The notes beneath the pieces are model-generated. The model searched no databases, had not been told where the DNA came from, and was given only the letters and a program-made list of their open reading frames with translations. A stretch of 64,000 bases of DNA, taken from the NCBI GenBank assembly GCA_910574455.1, contig CAJSYZ010000005.1:3224001-3288000 (forward strand). The letters are read 5' to 3'. Made by a program: the position numbers and the translations under genes. Origin of the DNA: Trichaptum fuscoviolaceum. Taxonomy: Eukaryota; Basidiomycota; Agaricomycetes; Hymenochaetales; Trichaptaceae. Positions 34,361 through 45,858 of the stretch are shown here, in pieces (positions within the stretch are counted from its first letter, which is position 1; each line of letters opens with the position of its first letter).

Positions 34361-35835
34361 AACCAATAGTGTATATCTTCTAATAGGTCGAAGCAGTGAT
34401 GCCAGTCGTTCCTCGGTAATTGTGTTGGTACTGTAGTTCACTTGAGTATTAAAACGGAACGAGTCCGGGTATATATAAACAGAAAAGACGGGTCAACTCA
34501 GAGCAGGAGTCAATCCAGGCTGCTTTCCAGAGCTATCCCAAGGTCCATAGGTGAGGGGGAAAAGACCGCAGAAGCAGAGCGAGTAGAGTGTCCTACAGAG
34601 CTAGGCAAGAGTGGCAAAGAGCAGAATGTCCAGGAGTGATAGGCGTCATTGCAGTCTTGGGAGGAGTCTTTGCGCGGAGAGCTGGAATCGTGAGCGCGAG
34701 AACGTGTGCGCGTAGTGGGCAACCTTGACTCCGCCGAGACTGAGCCTGGCCTAGGCGCAGTCTGTCTAGTGAAACCTTGCAGCATTATATCTGGCCTAAG
34801 ATCTGCAGCTGATGAGGAAATGCCTGGCCTAGGCAGAACCCCCAGCAGGACTGTGCACGGTCCTCCTGTTGACAAGGAACCACAATGTCAGGTGAACGAC
34901 GATCGACCAAGAGTGGCTGAGAGGGTCGATTGACTGGGTTGCCGCATAGATTCTGTTGCTAAACTCAAGCCTCTTGAGACTTCAGGACGGGGTGTCTCTA
35001 CTCTTGATGACTTCTTTGCTACTAGTAATCTGCTCTCTTGGGATAGGGGACTGCTGAGCACGGCTGGAATGGATCCCTTTCGATCATTGCTATAATGAGT
35101 TAGGATGGCACCGCGTAACAAAAGGAAGGTGCACGCACAGCTTCGAAGAGGGGCAGCAAGTAGCAAATGTTGTGCAACACGGGACTTGACACGACGCTCG
35201 CCAGGATCCTTGTGGAAGGCAACTGGCAAACAAGGGGGTGCTTGGCACTAGTCCGACAAGTCGCATGTATCGTAGGTCACTGACAGGCAAATGTCAGAAA
35301 GCCGAGGAACTGTCGTGGCTGAAGCCGCAGCAGATGATTAACGAGGTTGCTCAATGGACGCAAACTCGGGCGCGTAGGTACTTGCACCAGGACCTAGACT
35401 GAGGGTGAGAAAGATAGCAAGCAGATAAGATTGTAAACGCTCACGTTTTCAGAAGTGGTCTGCCTCTTAACAGATTGGACCCAGGATGATGGATATCTGG
35501 GTGGCAACTTCCTACACTGCGTCTGAAGGTGAGCATGGTATTCATGAACGGAAGGAGAAGAATATGCTTACGTTTTCGGAAGGGGACATACCGTCCAAGC
35601 TAATGGACCCGAGGCATACACTAAATCTGAAGTTCAGTAAGCGATCGAGCGTCGAAAAAAAGTGCTGCCTACGAAGTAATGAAAAGCCTCTGCTATACCG
35701 GCAATGTGGAGCTGACAATGCCAACTTATTTGCCCCGCGAGTAGCGCCATCAGGAAATGTGACTGAGGATATGCTAGAGCGGCGGAGGCAAAGGCGAGAA
35801 TCGATGAGTGTCAAATCGATGGATGGATGTCCGGG

Positions 35836-36199
35836 GTGCATCAGAAGCATCACCCTGTGCGCTGGGTAATCGAAGGAGGCGAATCAGTCGACGAGTAGCA
35901 CAAGAACTTGGCGGACGTTTTGGGGGTTAGGGTGCTTGAGTTCGAGAACTGGGCTAGTCCAGCCACTGATCGGGTAACACGGACAGCGAGAACAAGAGTA
36001 CTCTCTATTGAGGTTCAAAGGTCGAATCGAGGTAGTGTCGAGCAAACACCACTCGAGCCAAATGGTGCAGATAGTGACGAAGCAGAGAGCCTGAATCACT
36101 GCAAAGCGATGGGCGAAGTATTAGCGGAAGTCAGAGTGGTTGGAGAGCTATAATAGCTGACGAGCTTGTCGTGGCAAAGTTCCTTGGAAGTAATGAGAC
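35836..36199 (+). repeat. Internal direct repeat, copy 2
   Basis: Begins GTGCATCAGAAGCATCAC and ends AGTAATGAGAC; the longer of two copies inside the inverted-repeat element, about 2.4 kb from copy 1. Confidence 0.7.
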
Positions 36200-37137
36200 G
36201 TGACCAAAGGGGAAAAGAGAAAAGAATAGCACATACCATGTCAGGTTACCCGATCGCTGGCATCTCAAGCCATGGCAAGTACTAGCACTTGACTCGGTAG
36301 CTGGTAATATCACTGAGATATGGGGTTGTCCTTCGGATGGCTTCTCATCGGACGAATAAAGATCTCCAATGGCGTCGGTTTCCGTAAAGATACTTACTAT
36401 CCCGTCGGTTTGGGATTCATCTTCGGTTTGGTTGTAGTCAGGTGTGCTGTAGGAGAATTCCGGCTCTCCAGGTGGCGCAGCGTACCCGACAATCTTCTGC
36501 GTCTCGAGACTGATGTATGCGAGGTGTGCCTCATCGACCTTACTTGCTGAACGAAAGAATGTGCTGTCGGCGTCGGCCTATTTGATGGCAGTGCCTACTG
36601 CGCTGCTCAAGAGTGCCTCGTGTCTGAGGTGTCCAAGACTAGCGAAGCGGAAGGAAATGGTGATCATCGCTGCCGCTGTTCTGAGTGAGGTGTTGAATCC
36701 CCGAAGTTTGCAAAAGCCAATTTCCTGCTGACTGTTTGGATATCGGAATTAACAATGCCAGTGTGGGGTTTATGCATAGTGTGCCGTTCAAAATATGTTC
36801 ATTCTAAGAAAGAATTGCGGCTGGTTCAAGTCCGCTGGTTTTCCAACAATCCAGGACTGGTGCATCAAGCTTCTTCTACAAAAGTAAAACTTAAAGCAGT
36901 CCTCTCAGCGGGCACACTCAACAGCCCAGTAGGCCTTAAAGCCAACGTTGACGAGTAGACAGATCTGAGGCAAGTTGAGCTATAGAATGCCAGAAGATAG
37001 TAGACATGAGCGTTCGCACGAGATGACTAGACAACAATTTGATAATGTCGCACGCAATTACTACATATACCATATAGTACAGTAGTACTACTACTAAGCT
37101 GGAGTGTTCCGGGTCCTACTACCTTTTTAGGCAGATG

Positions 37138-37184
37138 GACATCGGAGTATCAAAAAAAGAGGGCAGATCACTTTCTGTTGCAGT
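37138..37184 (-). repeat. Right terminal inverted repeat
   Basis: Reverse complement of the left arm. Ends CTGTTGCAGT at 37184. Confidence 0.85.
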
Positions 37185-37192
37185 AAGAAAAT
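37185..37192. repeat. Right target-site duplication (AAGAAAAT)
   Basis: Exact copy of 33205-33212, on the outer side of the right inverted repeat. Confidence 0.7.
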
Positions 37193-40100
37193 GGCACTCG
37201 CAACTGTGTTATAAACAACCTGAAGACACAAAGCTTACATATTTTGATTGAGTCGTCGTATGTCAGACACTCGTCTACCTTAACCTTTCGGTAGCACCCC
37301 ACTCAGATGACCCGTTGTCGTTCTCCGAGGGGGGTCCATGATGAGGCGGCGAGAATGAGAAGCTGGATAGGAGATAGGAGAGAAGAGAAAGAGGATACAG
37401 CAGGGTGAGAAGTCGGTGAAGGGGGGGGGATAAACCTACACAGACGAATTAATTAAATCATAGCAAAGGTCAAAGAAAAGCAATGGAAGGTAAAGTCAGT
37501 CAATGGTTCTTTCTGTAGCGACCAATGACTGGTTTACAAGGACGCATTTCACGCAAAGCGCAACAAGCAGCTTTCTCTATCTTTCTCTCATTCGAAAACG
37601 CCGTCATTCCAGTGAATACTGAGCACCCACACGATATGGAACGTCCATTTCGAGGAAATCGGAACGGATCAGTCAGATTTGCAGGGTAGACCACAGGATA
37701 ATCATGCAAGAGGGTCCTCAGACCGCGTCTCAAGTGTCGCAATATCGCTGGTATGTGACCTCTTCAAATCTGCTAGCGATGGGATGTTGGGTGAGGATGA
37801 AAGATGAAAGACAGAAGAGTTAGTCGTGCCTAAAACCGACCGAAGACAGCAATAAAATTAGCGCAAGCAACTCTTAGCTTACCAGGGAGTTGCACAGACA
37901 CAGCTGCAATTCATCATTAATCGCATTGCCTTCCGTAGGAGCGTAAGGAGAGGGGGTAAGGACGATGCTCTACTGCAATAGGCCGAGCGTCCGACTTGAA
38001 GGCCGAATAAACGAGAAACTTGTCTATGGTAGTGGAATGATCGACAAAAGCTGTGTGTCAAGTGAGTCGCTTGACACACAGCTTTTGTGTGCGGCCAACC
38101 TGCTAAGCCTAAAATGATGTCAGCTTTACTTGAAGGCTCTCACAAATCAACTTAATAGTGATGTGGTCCCTGTCCTCCTTTTTGTCTGAGCTCCAGTCCA
38201 GGCATAACGTCGTCGACATTGCGAATACGTTTGAGATCCAGTACAACGTAGACAGGCTGAGGGGGCCTCGTGCCGAGGTCAATTGCGGAGTAGACATGCA
38301 CGTCTGCTCATCCTCATCTGACAGACGTTTGGCATCTCGTCTACTCATCCGCGGACGTCGACCGTAATCCCAATACTTTGCTGGCTTCGTCCTCTTAATC
38401 AAACTCCTTGACAGAAGTTTGATGTAGATAAATGTGCAGATTTTGTATTGAACCATGTTGGAGGGAGGGGAGGGGGGGCATAGCGAGTTGCTGGTACGCC
38501 TGAGTATCTGTTGTGTGTGCAAGAGACGATAGTCAATAGCATGCGGTGCTTGAGCTACGAAAACCACATGACAGCTGATATCACTTGCTATGCGGAACCA
38601 GTCTAACACCTATCAGAATTGCCGCAGGCAATGAGAAAACAGTCAGCCACGCACAAGGCTTCCATCCCGCGCTTCTGACGATAGCGGGGAGAAAGGAACT
38701 TGATATCCTCAAACGGAAAGAAGTAAGGGGGAGGGAAATCATCCTCGGAGTAAATCGCTTGTCCTGTGGTAAGTTCATGGATTGAAGTCCTGGGAACTCT
38801 TTCTCCAGAGTCAGACGGCAGAAGAACCAGCAGTAAGGATGGACCCAACGCACCACGGTGCAAGAACCCTTCCGCACAGCCGACAGGCCTGCGCATTCGA
38901 TTAACCAATGATGCGCCCAGCTAAAGCGAGCAGGGAACCTCCACATTTACTCCAATAACTACCCCCAGCCCCGGTCTTGAGCGGACAACGCCGTCGATGT
39001 AGTAATTGACGAGAGTGGAGGATGCTTCAAGATTTTACCCTCTTGCGCATGGGAAATCTATAGTACTGGCATCTGTCAACGAAGAAGAGCCAGCGTTGGA
39101 CTCGTAGCAATTCAATACATGGCCCTGAAGGCTCCCACCTGGTACCTCATCAGCGTGCACTTGGACCGAGACCTTGAGATTGCAGACAATCGAGGAAGAG
39201 AAGCTCGAATGTCTAAGCCTCTACGTATACCAAGGCGAATGTCCTATGCGAGTTGGTTGAAGCAGTACCGGAGGCAGAAAATCCGAGCGTTGATGGAAAA
39301 TATAAAGGACAACGCTTAAAACGACCGTGCCCCTGTTTTTATATCCGTTGCATGTCGAAGAGTGAGTTGCGTGTTTCTTTGTCGTCACGGTTGTGGAAGT
39401 CACTTTGCCGCAAGGATAAACAATGCGTCCATAGAATGGGCCCTCTCTTTTGGGTCTTCTCTTCCTTCCTTTGATGCACGGAAATTTCCAGAGCGAAATA
39501 TATGATAAGCGTAGGTAACGCTTGCGGCTTACTGAGCGGAGGTTGTCGAGCTGGAAATCGCTTCCCATAAAACGGCATGCCGCAGACAAAGAAACCCATG
39601 AAATTGCTTGTGAAAGCCATCTTGTGCAACATTTATATGATCGATAGTTAGAAGTAAACTTATTCGACTAAAAAGCAGACACCAACCATTCTCAGAAAAT
39701 CAACGGTGGTCAAGATCACCCGCGGGTTCCCGTACACCGAGTGGACTCATAGAGAGATGCCGAGGGGATGCCAAGCGGAGAACGATGAATAGCGCCAGCC
39801 AAGGAAGGGTAATATTGATCCCTTCCATGCACTGGGAGTCACTCAGTCAGGTCCAGGTCAGGTTTACTCATAGACATCCCTGAAAGAACTTACTACGGCA
39901 AACCTCGACACCACTGGCACTTTCGTAGCTGAAATGTGCATTTCGGACCGTCGATCTGTGTCAAGCGTTCTCATTATTCTGCAAGCCCTACCAAGTAAAT
40001 CGACACATTTGTTATCTGTAGCGAAGTATTGATAGGTAGAAGAGTGCGGCATGCAACATATGCGAAACGATCATTCGGACCCGAATTACCGATCACAAGA

Positions 40101-41155
40101 AAAGGCCTCCCCGAGCTCCTATAGGATATATCGGCATGCTTGTCACTGTAGAAGAGAAAAAGATCAGTTGGTGCGGTGCCTCATAAAGAAACAAAGTGCT
40201 CGCATACTCACATTTGAAGTGTAGTAGTGTCAGTTTGATTCCTTTCAGATAACATCCGTAAGGTAGAGAGAGAAGGTAGAACATACGATGCACACTGTAT
40301 ATCGACAAGGTGATCACTTCGTACCGCAAAATCCATATATTCAAAACGGCTAAAGTGGTGCCCTAACGCCTGCAGCATCTTCGAAGCGTTGATAGCAGGT
40401 TACGAAGGTAGCAGAATTCGAACACGGTGCACCATATCTTATAAGAGGTCATTAGATAGATAGAAAGAATGACCAAGCACTGCAAAGCAAGTTCTGTAGA
40501 TACCTCAAGATGCCGACTGTGCAAGCCACAGTCAAGGCGAATATAACGTGGTCTTGCACCTCGCTCAGCGTGAGCTTGACACCCACGAGGGTCTGTTAGG
40601 ACAGCCTGTGCATGCATCTATATAACTCGATAAGCTCGATAGTAAGAGTATACAGCAGGTTTAACGATGGTGAGACGTCCGGAAACGTCTGCGACGACTT
40701 CAGGAGCCTTGACTCGGATGCAAGAGGTCGTAGTACTGTAAATTGTGACAATGTAAATTACGTACCAGCGTCTATATTTAGAAACTTAGATCCTAACTTG
40801 AATATCAATAAAACCAGTTTACAATTACCAAATTTGCTACATTTTATAACAGAATACTACATAAGCCCACTGATGATCTGGAATCACTTGCAGGTTAGAG
40901 TTTACTTTCAAGTTCCTGCACAAAATTTAAATAGCCTCTGTCGAGTAGTAAGGATGGTATCATACTATAAGTATTTTGCTAACACTCTTGCCTCGGAATT
41001 ATGTTAGCTGACTTTTACGGAAATCTATACCGCATTCAGACTTGACGCGTAAGTATCATCCACCTGCACCGCAGCGGCTACATCTGACTGCGCAACACAT
41101 CCTTGCACATTCCTCTTGTATTCCTACCACCACCACCACCACGTCGTCTTGAGAA
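37193..41155. other. Gene-poor region with possible degenerate minus-strand gene
   Basis: About 4 kb with no firm gene. On the minus strand between about 39040 and 38605 one frame is open except for a single TAG. It reads VNYYIDGVVRSRPGLGVVIG, then after the stop LPSDSGERVPRTSIHELTTG and SEDDFPPPYFFPFEDIKFLS, which looks coding. Further minus-strand open stretches lie at 38109-38600 and 39339-39632. No family is recognised and exon joins are not convincing, so this may be an eroded gene. A run of nine G occurs near 37421, and 40760-41000 is strongly AT-rich. Confidence 0.35.
38044..38088. repeat. Perfect hairpin: 19-base arms, 7-base loop
   Basis: The left arm (38044-38062, ACAAAAGCTGTGTGTCAAG) is exactly complementary to 38070-38088, with TGAGTCG between. 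No coding frame explains it. Confidence 0.85.
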
Positions 41156-42314
41156 ATGGTGGGCGAGTCGCTTCTCTTCGTATCAGGCTTGATATTTGTC
41201 TATGCTGTGTCACTTTTGCTGGCGGTCCCGCTAGCAGGAGTGCTCGTACGCTTCCGAGCCAACTACACCCCTAAAGGACTACAACTAGATGGTGAAGGAG
41301 GCTTGCAACCCCATACCGGGCCTGTCATCAACTCTTATTTCGCTATGTTCGCGAGAGTGAAGCGCTTAGAAGGATGGCTAGGTCTTTATAAGGGATTCAG
41401 TATGTTAAACAGTCTTTGAAGTGATTTGTCAAATACTCATACCATGAATCCTGCTAGTGCCAAGCGTCTTGACTTCTTTCGTCATCTCGGCTTTTATCCT
41501 GATTTCTCCGGGAGGTGGTTCACTGAACGCTGGGGCTAACAACAAATACTCTGCCCCTGTAGACGGTGTTTGGAACCGTCTTGGGTATAGTCTCTTCATG
41601 ACGATGATTTCTTTACCTGCGGCCATTGTGACAAATCGGTATGTTTCAGAGTCTAATAGACAATTGGTAATAGATAGTTAATTAACACATCTTTAGTGCA
41701 ATCACCACTCCTTTCAGACTACCATGGTTCAACGGCATCTATTCTCTTCGGGTTCTGCTCACTGCGACCGAGCGCCGGCGTCCTTGGATCCTATTCCTTA
41801 CACCAGGTTTAATGGTGTCGGAAGTCATCCGACTTCTTTACGTCATTCTATTCATGCATCCGCTACGTGTCCTTATACTTCCTTCAACGGTTGATGAGGA
41901 GCAAGGCAGCGCGCGTCAACCGTTCACCATCGCCCGACTAAGCCTTTACTTAGGGCTGGCATTCGTCAGCACGCTCATCATCTGCCCCCTCGAAGTCATC
42001 TCGACTCGACTCTCTCTCCAGAGGAATCATTCATCCTTCGGGTATTCAGCAACAACACAGGATGAGGATGTTGAAATTCACGATAATGCCGTATATGCAG
42101 CTGCAGAGGAAGATGTAATTGGGTAAGTTTCGATGGCGGCTTTATTCACGGTTGACATTGACCAAAATTCATCTTCAGATTGAGAAGTGAGGACGATCCG
42201 TACATAGGATTCGTAGATTGTATGAAACGCATTCTGCACGAAGAAGGGTACAGTACACTATTCCGGGCTTGGTGGCTTGTCTTCCTTCCGCTAGTAGCTC
42301 TTCCGTTTGTTTGA
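41156..42314 (+). CDS. Mitochondrial carrier-like membrane protein (Ugo1-like)
   Basis: Start at 41156 (MVGESLLFVSGLIFVYAVSL), stop TGA at 42312-42314, four exons, roughly 320 residues. Introns: 41402-41455 (F|M join), 41639-41697 (NR|AITTPF) and 42123-42178 (G|LRSEDD). The protein has several hydrophobic segments and only a weak carrier fold. One carrier signature is visible: ICPLEVISTRLSLQR, which resembles P-x-[DE]-x-x-x-x-[RK]. The C-terminal repeat-like part reads YIGFVDCMKRILHEEGYSTL followed by FRAWW, typical of carrier repeats. GWLGLYKGFMPSV is the equivalent feature of an earlier repeat. Such degenerate carriers in fungi include Ugo1, an outer-membrane fusion factor. Carrier membership is well supported; the Ugo1 link is inference. 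A CCACCA microsatellite lies just upstream of the ATG. Confidence 0.78.
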
Positions 42315-44316
42315 AGCCTAGTAGAGAATGACTCTAAAGTACCAATTTCGATCGAAATATATATATTGAAGCAAGTACAACCTCTTTGACGCTGTAACTT
42401 ATTACCAACAATCTTATCTGAATATGAATCAATCTTTTACGATAGTATTCAGCCCAGACGTCATATCTTGCTCAAATTTATAGTAACAATGCCACGTGCC
42501 AGCTGGACCATGATTCTTGCACCGTGACTGGCACTGGCTGCTCGTGGCCGTTACCTTTAACCTCAGCACCTGGCTCGTCGCTGCAGCACACTTTAGAAAT
42601 TAGAAAATTCTGACGGTTATTGACTATGCATGGCCATCGCTCGTGGAAAATCCAATACTATGCGAAGCAAATCGGACGAGCGCGACGCAATGGCAGTCTA
42701 CTGAGACGTTTGTCACTCAGGTTGGCACATACGCTCGGAATCAAAGAAAATTCGGTTCCACCACTATGAAGGTAATATACAGACAGCATTCTGCGAAGTT
42801 TGAATTCGACTAACAAGCGAACCTAACACAGAATCATAACCTAATCCGATCATGCCTCGTCGAGAAAGGCTCTATCACGGATTACTGTACTACTTCAAAT
42901 CCGTCGTCGATGGCCAACTGTGCTTCTACTGCGTCTTCAGCGGGTTCTGAAAGGCTAATCTAGGCTGATTTACATCTATTCGATTAGGCGAAGCCATCGA
43001 CGAAACTTCGATACTGCGGTGTTTGGATCGATGCATTTATTCAGTCAGAATTGCGGACATTAGTACATTCAAGTTATCGCGCTAACACAACACTTCGTCA
43101 GTCAATCTTCCTCACTCTACCTACCAAAGTTTGTGCGTATTGAGCACAGCGAAATCACCCTTTTAATTTCCAAGCTACCTCGGACATACTCTTTGTCAGC
43201 CTTCCTCACCAACATCTGGGAGTGGTTTAGACGGTTCTTGAGAGTAAGAACGTTGCTTCTTAAATCGATCATAGTCATTGGCTTTCGTTTTAAGCAAATC
43301 TGGAGAATTCGATACTTCATACCAGTACGCCCGTACAGCGTTTAAATGTGGAGACTGAAATGAAATTCGGCCGCGCTCGTCAGGAGGCAGTGCGTTAACG
43401 ATATGGTCTTAACCATTTCGGTGTACTTGTACGGTTCTCCTACATTATGTGTTCATCTGAGAAAAGTAGTATTTTCTATCTGACATTTTCGATTATTTCA
43501 GAAGAGAACCAGTGCTATATTTTCATCCCCATCTCGAGAATTCCAGAGGATAACACACCACCCGTGCCTTGGCCAGGACTGGATACTGTAACCTCTCGAT
43601 GCGGAATCCGACAACTTGTGGTCGGTTAACATTGGAGTCGGAGCAGTGCTTTCTCGCTTTAAACATGGCGTTTTCTCATTGTTCGTCCGAGGAGAGAAGG
43701 ATCGTCCAGGCCGATCTCTTTCAAGTTTATATTCCGGCTTCAGTCCGGACCGATACCGTTTGTTTGGAAAAAGCGTGTGAGAGGTTGAAATGACTGGGCA
43801 AAGAAGTTCCATGTGTGGGCATACGACTAATCATCACTCATATTTAAAAGGAACGAAGGTCTTGCCATCACGGCGGTCAAATCAGTTCCGAAAACCTTGA
43901 TTATTATGGACGTCTGGTTAGGAGGCGAAAGAGGGGTGTTACATGTGTCACCGACCCTGACTCATGCTCTTCAAACAGTCCGATTTGACTACATACTGGA
44001 AGCTTGATTAGTTCCACATCATACAGAGGCGTTCTGCCAAATGGTAGCATCATGGCTTCAGATAGACCCTTCGAGTCGAATTTCGAGTATCTGTCCGCTT
44101 GGCGCCGTGACTTACGCCGAATTCCGAACTACATGCTTCTGGCCTTAAAAGTCACACCGACATGTCAATACGAAGTGCCAAGCAGGTCTCGTAACAGAAG
44201 ATCTGCTTAAATACAGCGAGCGAAAGCCAATCTTCCTCCGACATCTCCCATCCTTTCCCTCTCGTTATCATCAATCATCGACACGCGTTTTACTACTAAA
44301 CAGCCCAGTATCCTTT
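42315..44316. other. Intergenic region upstream of the Zn2Cys6 gene
   Basis: About 2 kb without a recognised gene; long upstream regions are common for regulatory genes. A possible weak TATA-like AAATACA lies near 44209. Confidence 0.4.
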
Positions 44317-45858
44317 ATGTCTTCCGACAAGCAATCCACAAACACAATGCCTTCAAAGACCTCGAAGCCAGCTCCTCCCGGCGACCATCGAAAGAGACGC
44401 CGGAATAGGACGACCCAATCATGCTTGAATTGCCATACATCTAAACGCATGGTAAGTATTGTCTGCCCTGTCTATTGCGGAGTAAGCTAATAGCCAATGC
44501 ATATAAGTGTGATCGTAGGAGACCAGCCTGCCAAAGGTGCACTACTCTGGGTCTGGTGCGAATTTCTTTCAAATCTTGGAAATGCATGTACCCATTCCCC
44601 GTGTTTAGACCGGACTCTGTGTCTATGAAGTGGATGACCCGAGCCAAAGGTATGGGTTAGTTTGTCCCACCGCAATCGACCTGTTTTTTCAATGCTCTTT
44701 ACTCAGGGATAATTTCCTCGATGAGAAGGTTGTCCTCCGGAGCCGTGTTGCTGAACTTGAAGGTGTTATCAGAGAGGTACACCAGTACTCTCTGCTGCGT
44801 GTTTGGGCTGTAGCTGACGACTGTGCCGCTTTGACAGATGAAGAACAAACCTCATCCTCGATGGGCACAAAAGAGCGGACCAGGCTTACCGCGGGACTCG
44901 CAACCTGAGAACTTCGAGGTCGCACCACCAGTCATTCATATTGAAAATGTAGAGGGGAGTGAGAACGGACCAATGCCGATAGATGACTGCCAATCACGAC
45001 CTCACAATGAATCTTCCGGACCGAGTTCTCTTCGTCTTACGATACCGAATATCAACCTCTCACCTATGTCACTATCCCCAGGCGCAACCTCATCTTGCGA
45101 GAGCCTTCTGAGTCCTCAAGATCCGCACTTTTTAAGCGCTTACAACCTCCCGTCCCCCACTAGTTCTGCGTCTTCCAGCATGCGCAGCAGTCCTATGTCG
45201 GCTCATTCGGCCTTGCCCCACGTGATGATCAATGATCCCACTTCAGTGGACGGTGGCGAATTCAACGTCGAGCACTTGCTATCTACCGGTTCGCTTGAGC
45301 CATCAGGATTCGAAGATGGTCTCTACGGTAAGATCCTGGATCGCATTATGCAAAACGACCAGGATCGTCTTTACGAGTGTGATCCGAGACACCATGCAGG
45401 CCACCCAGCTACATGCGGATGTATCAACGACTCAGCAGCATACACATACATATTGGAACTTTCCGTACGCCTACGAAAGGCAGCTGAGGCGCTTGGCAGA
45501 GTCGCTGACCATCGGCCGGATCGCCTTGACTGCGAGTTGTTTTCCCGGATCTATGAATTGGATCGTATTACCTCGTAAGTTCGTATTGCACCCTCTTAGG
45601 ATCCATACTAAGAGAAAATACAGGGAGGCGATTGGAAATTCACTCCCGCCGGTAGACAGACTCTCACTAGGGAATTCTCAGTCGGGAATGCTTTGTCCGC
45701 CGCCATCGCAAGTTGCCCCGGCCACTATATCTCCTCAATTCCTTGGCTCCTTACAACATTGGGAAAACACAGCCCCGAGGTCCGCCTCTCTTACATCTCC
45801 CGAAGAGGATTCATTTATGTCATGGGACGACCCTCGGCGACGAGAATGGTCACAGTAG
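44317..45858 (+). CDS. Zn2Cys6 fungal transcription factor
   Basis: Start at 44317 (MSSDKQSTNTMPSKTSK). A basic stretch (DHRKRRRNRTTQS) precedes CLNCHTSKRM. After a first intron (44451-44508) CDRRRPACQRCTTLGL follows, and after a second TGLCVYEVDDPSQR. The spliced cysteines fit C-x2-C-x6-C-x6-C-x2-C-x8-C, the binuclear zinc cluster that binds CGG-type sites. Next comes a heptad-like dimerisation segment (DNFLDEKVVLRSRVAELEGV), spliced to MKNKPHPRWAQKSG. The rest is Ser/Pro-rich with a conserved-looking block: YGKILDRIMQNDQDRLYECD, HPATCGCINDSAAYTYILEL, SVRLRKAAEALGRVADHRPD and LFSRIYELDRITS. The last exon (from about 45624) ends RRREWSQ at 45858. It lacks the large fungal-TF middle homology domain, as many basidiomycete members do. 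Target genes are unknown. Confidence 0.9.

Larger units (their letters stand above)
33213..37184. mobile_element. Non-autonomous or decayed DNA transposon with ~46-base terminal inverted repeats
   Basis: The left end (33213-33258), starting ACTGCAACAGAAAGTGATCT, is matched by the reverse complement of the right end (37138-37184). The arms are essentially identical over 46-47 bases apart from a T-run difference. Both ends abut AAGAAAAT, so the insertion boundaries are sharp. The 3,972-base interior has no frame resembling a transposase; frames are short and interrupted. It contains a duplicated block and a tandem repeat, listed separately. The 8-base duplication points to the hAT superfamily or a similar group, but the terminal sequence is not one I recognise. 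The near-perfect arms and exact duplication suggest a fairly recent insertion. Confidence 0.78.

Noticed and set aside
34510..35229. Two minus-strand frames of 113-121 codons inside the inverted-repeat element
   Set aside because: Arg/Ser-rich with no transposase motif and no matching splice; probably chance frames in repeat DNA.
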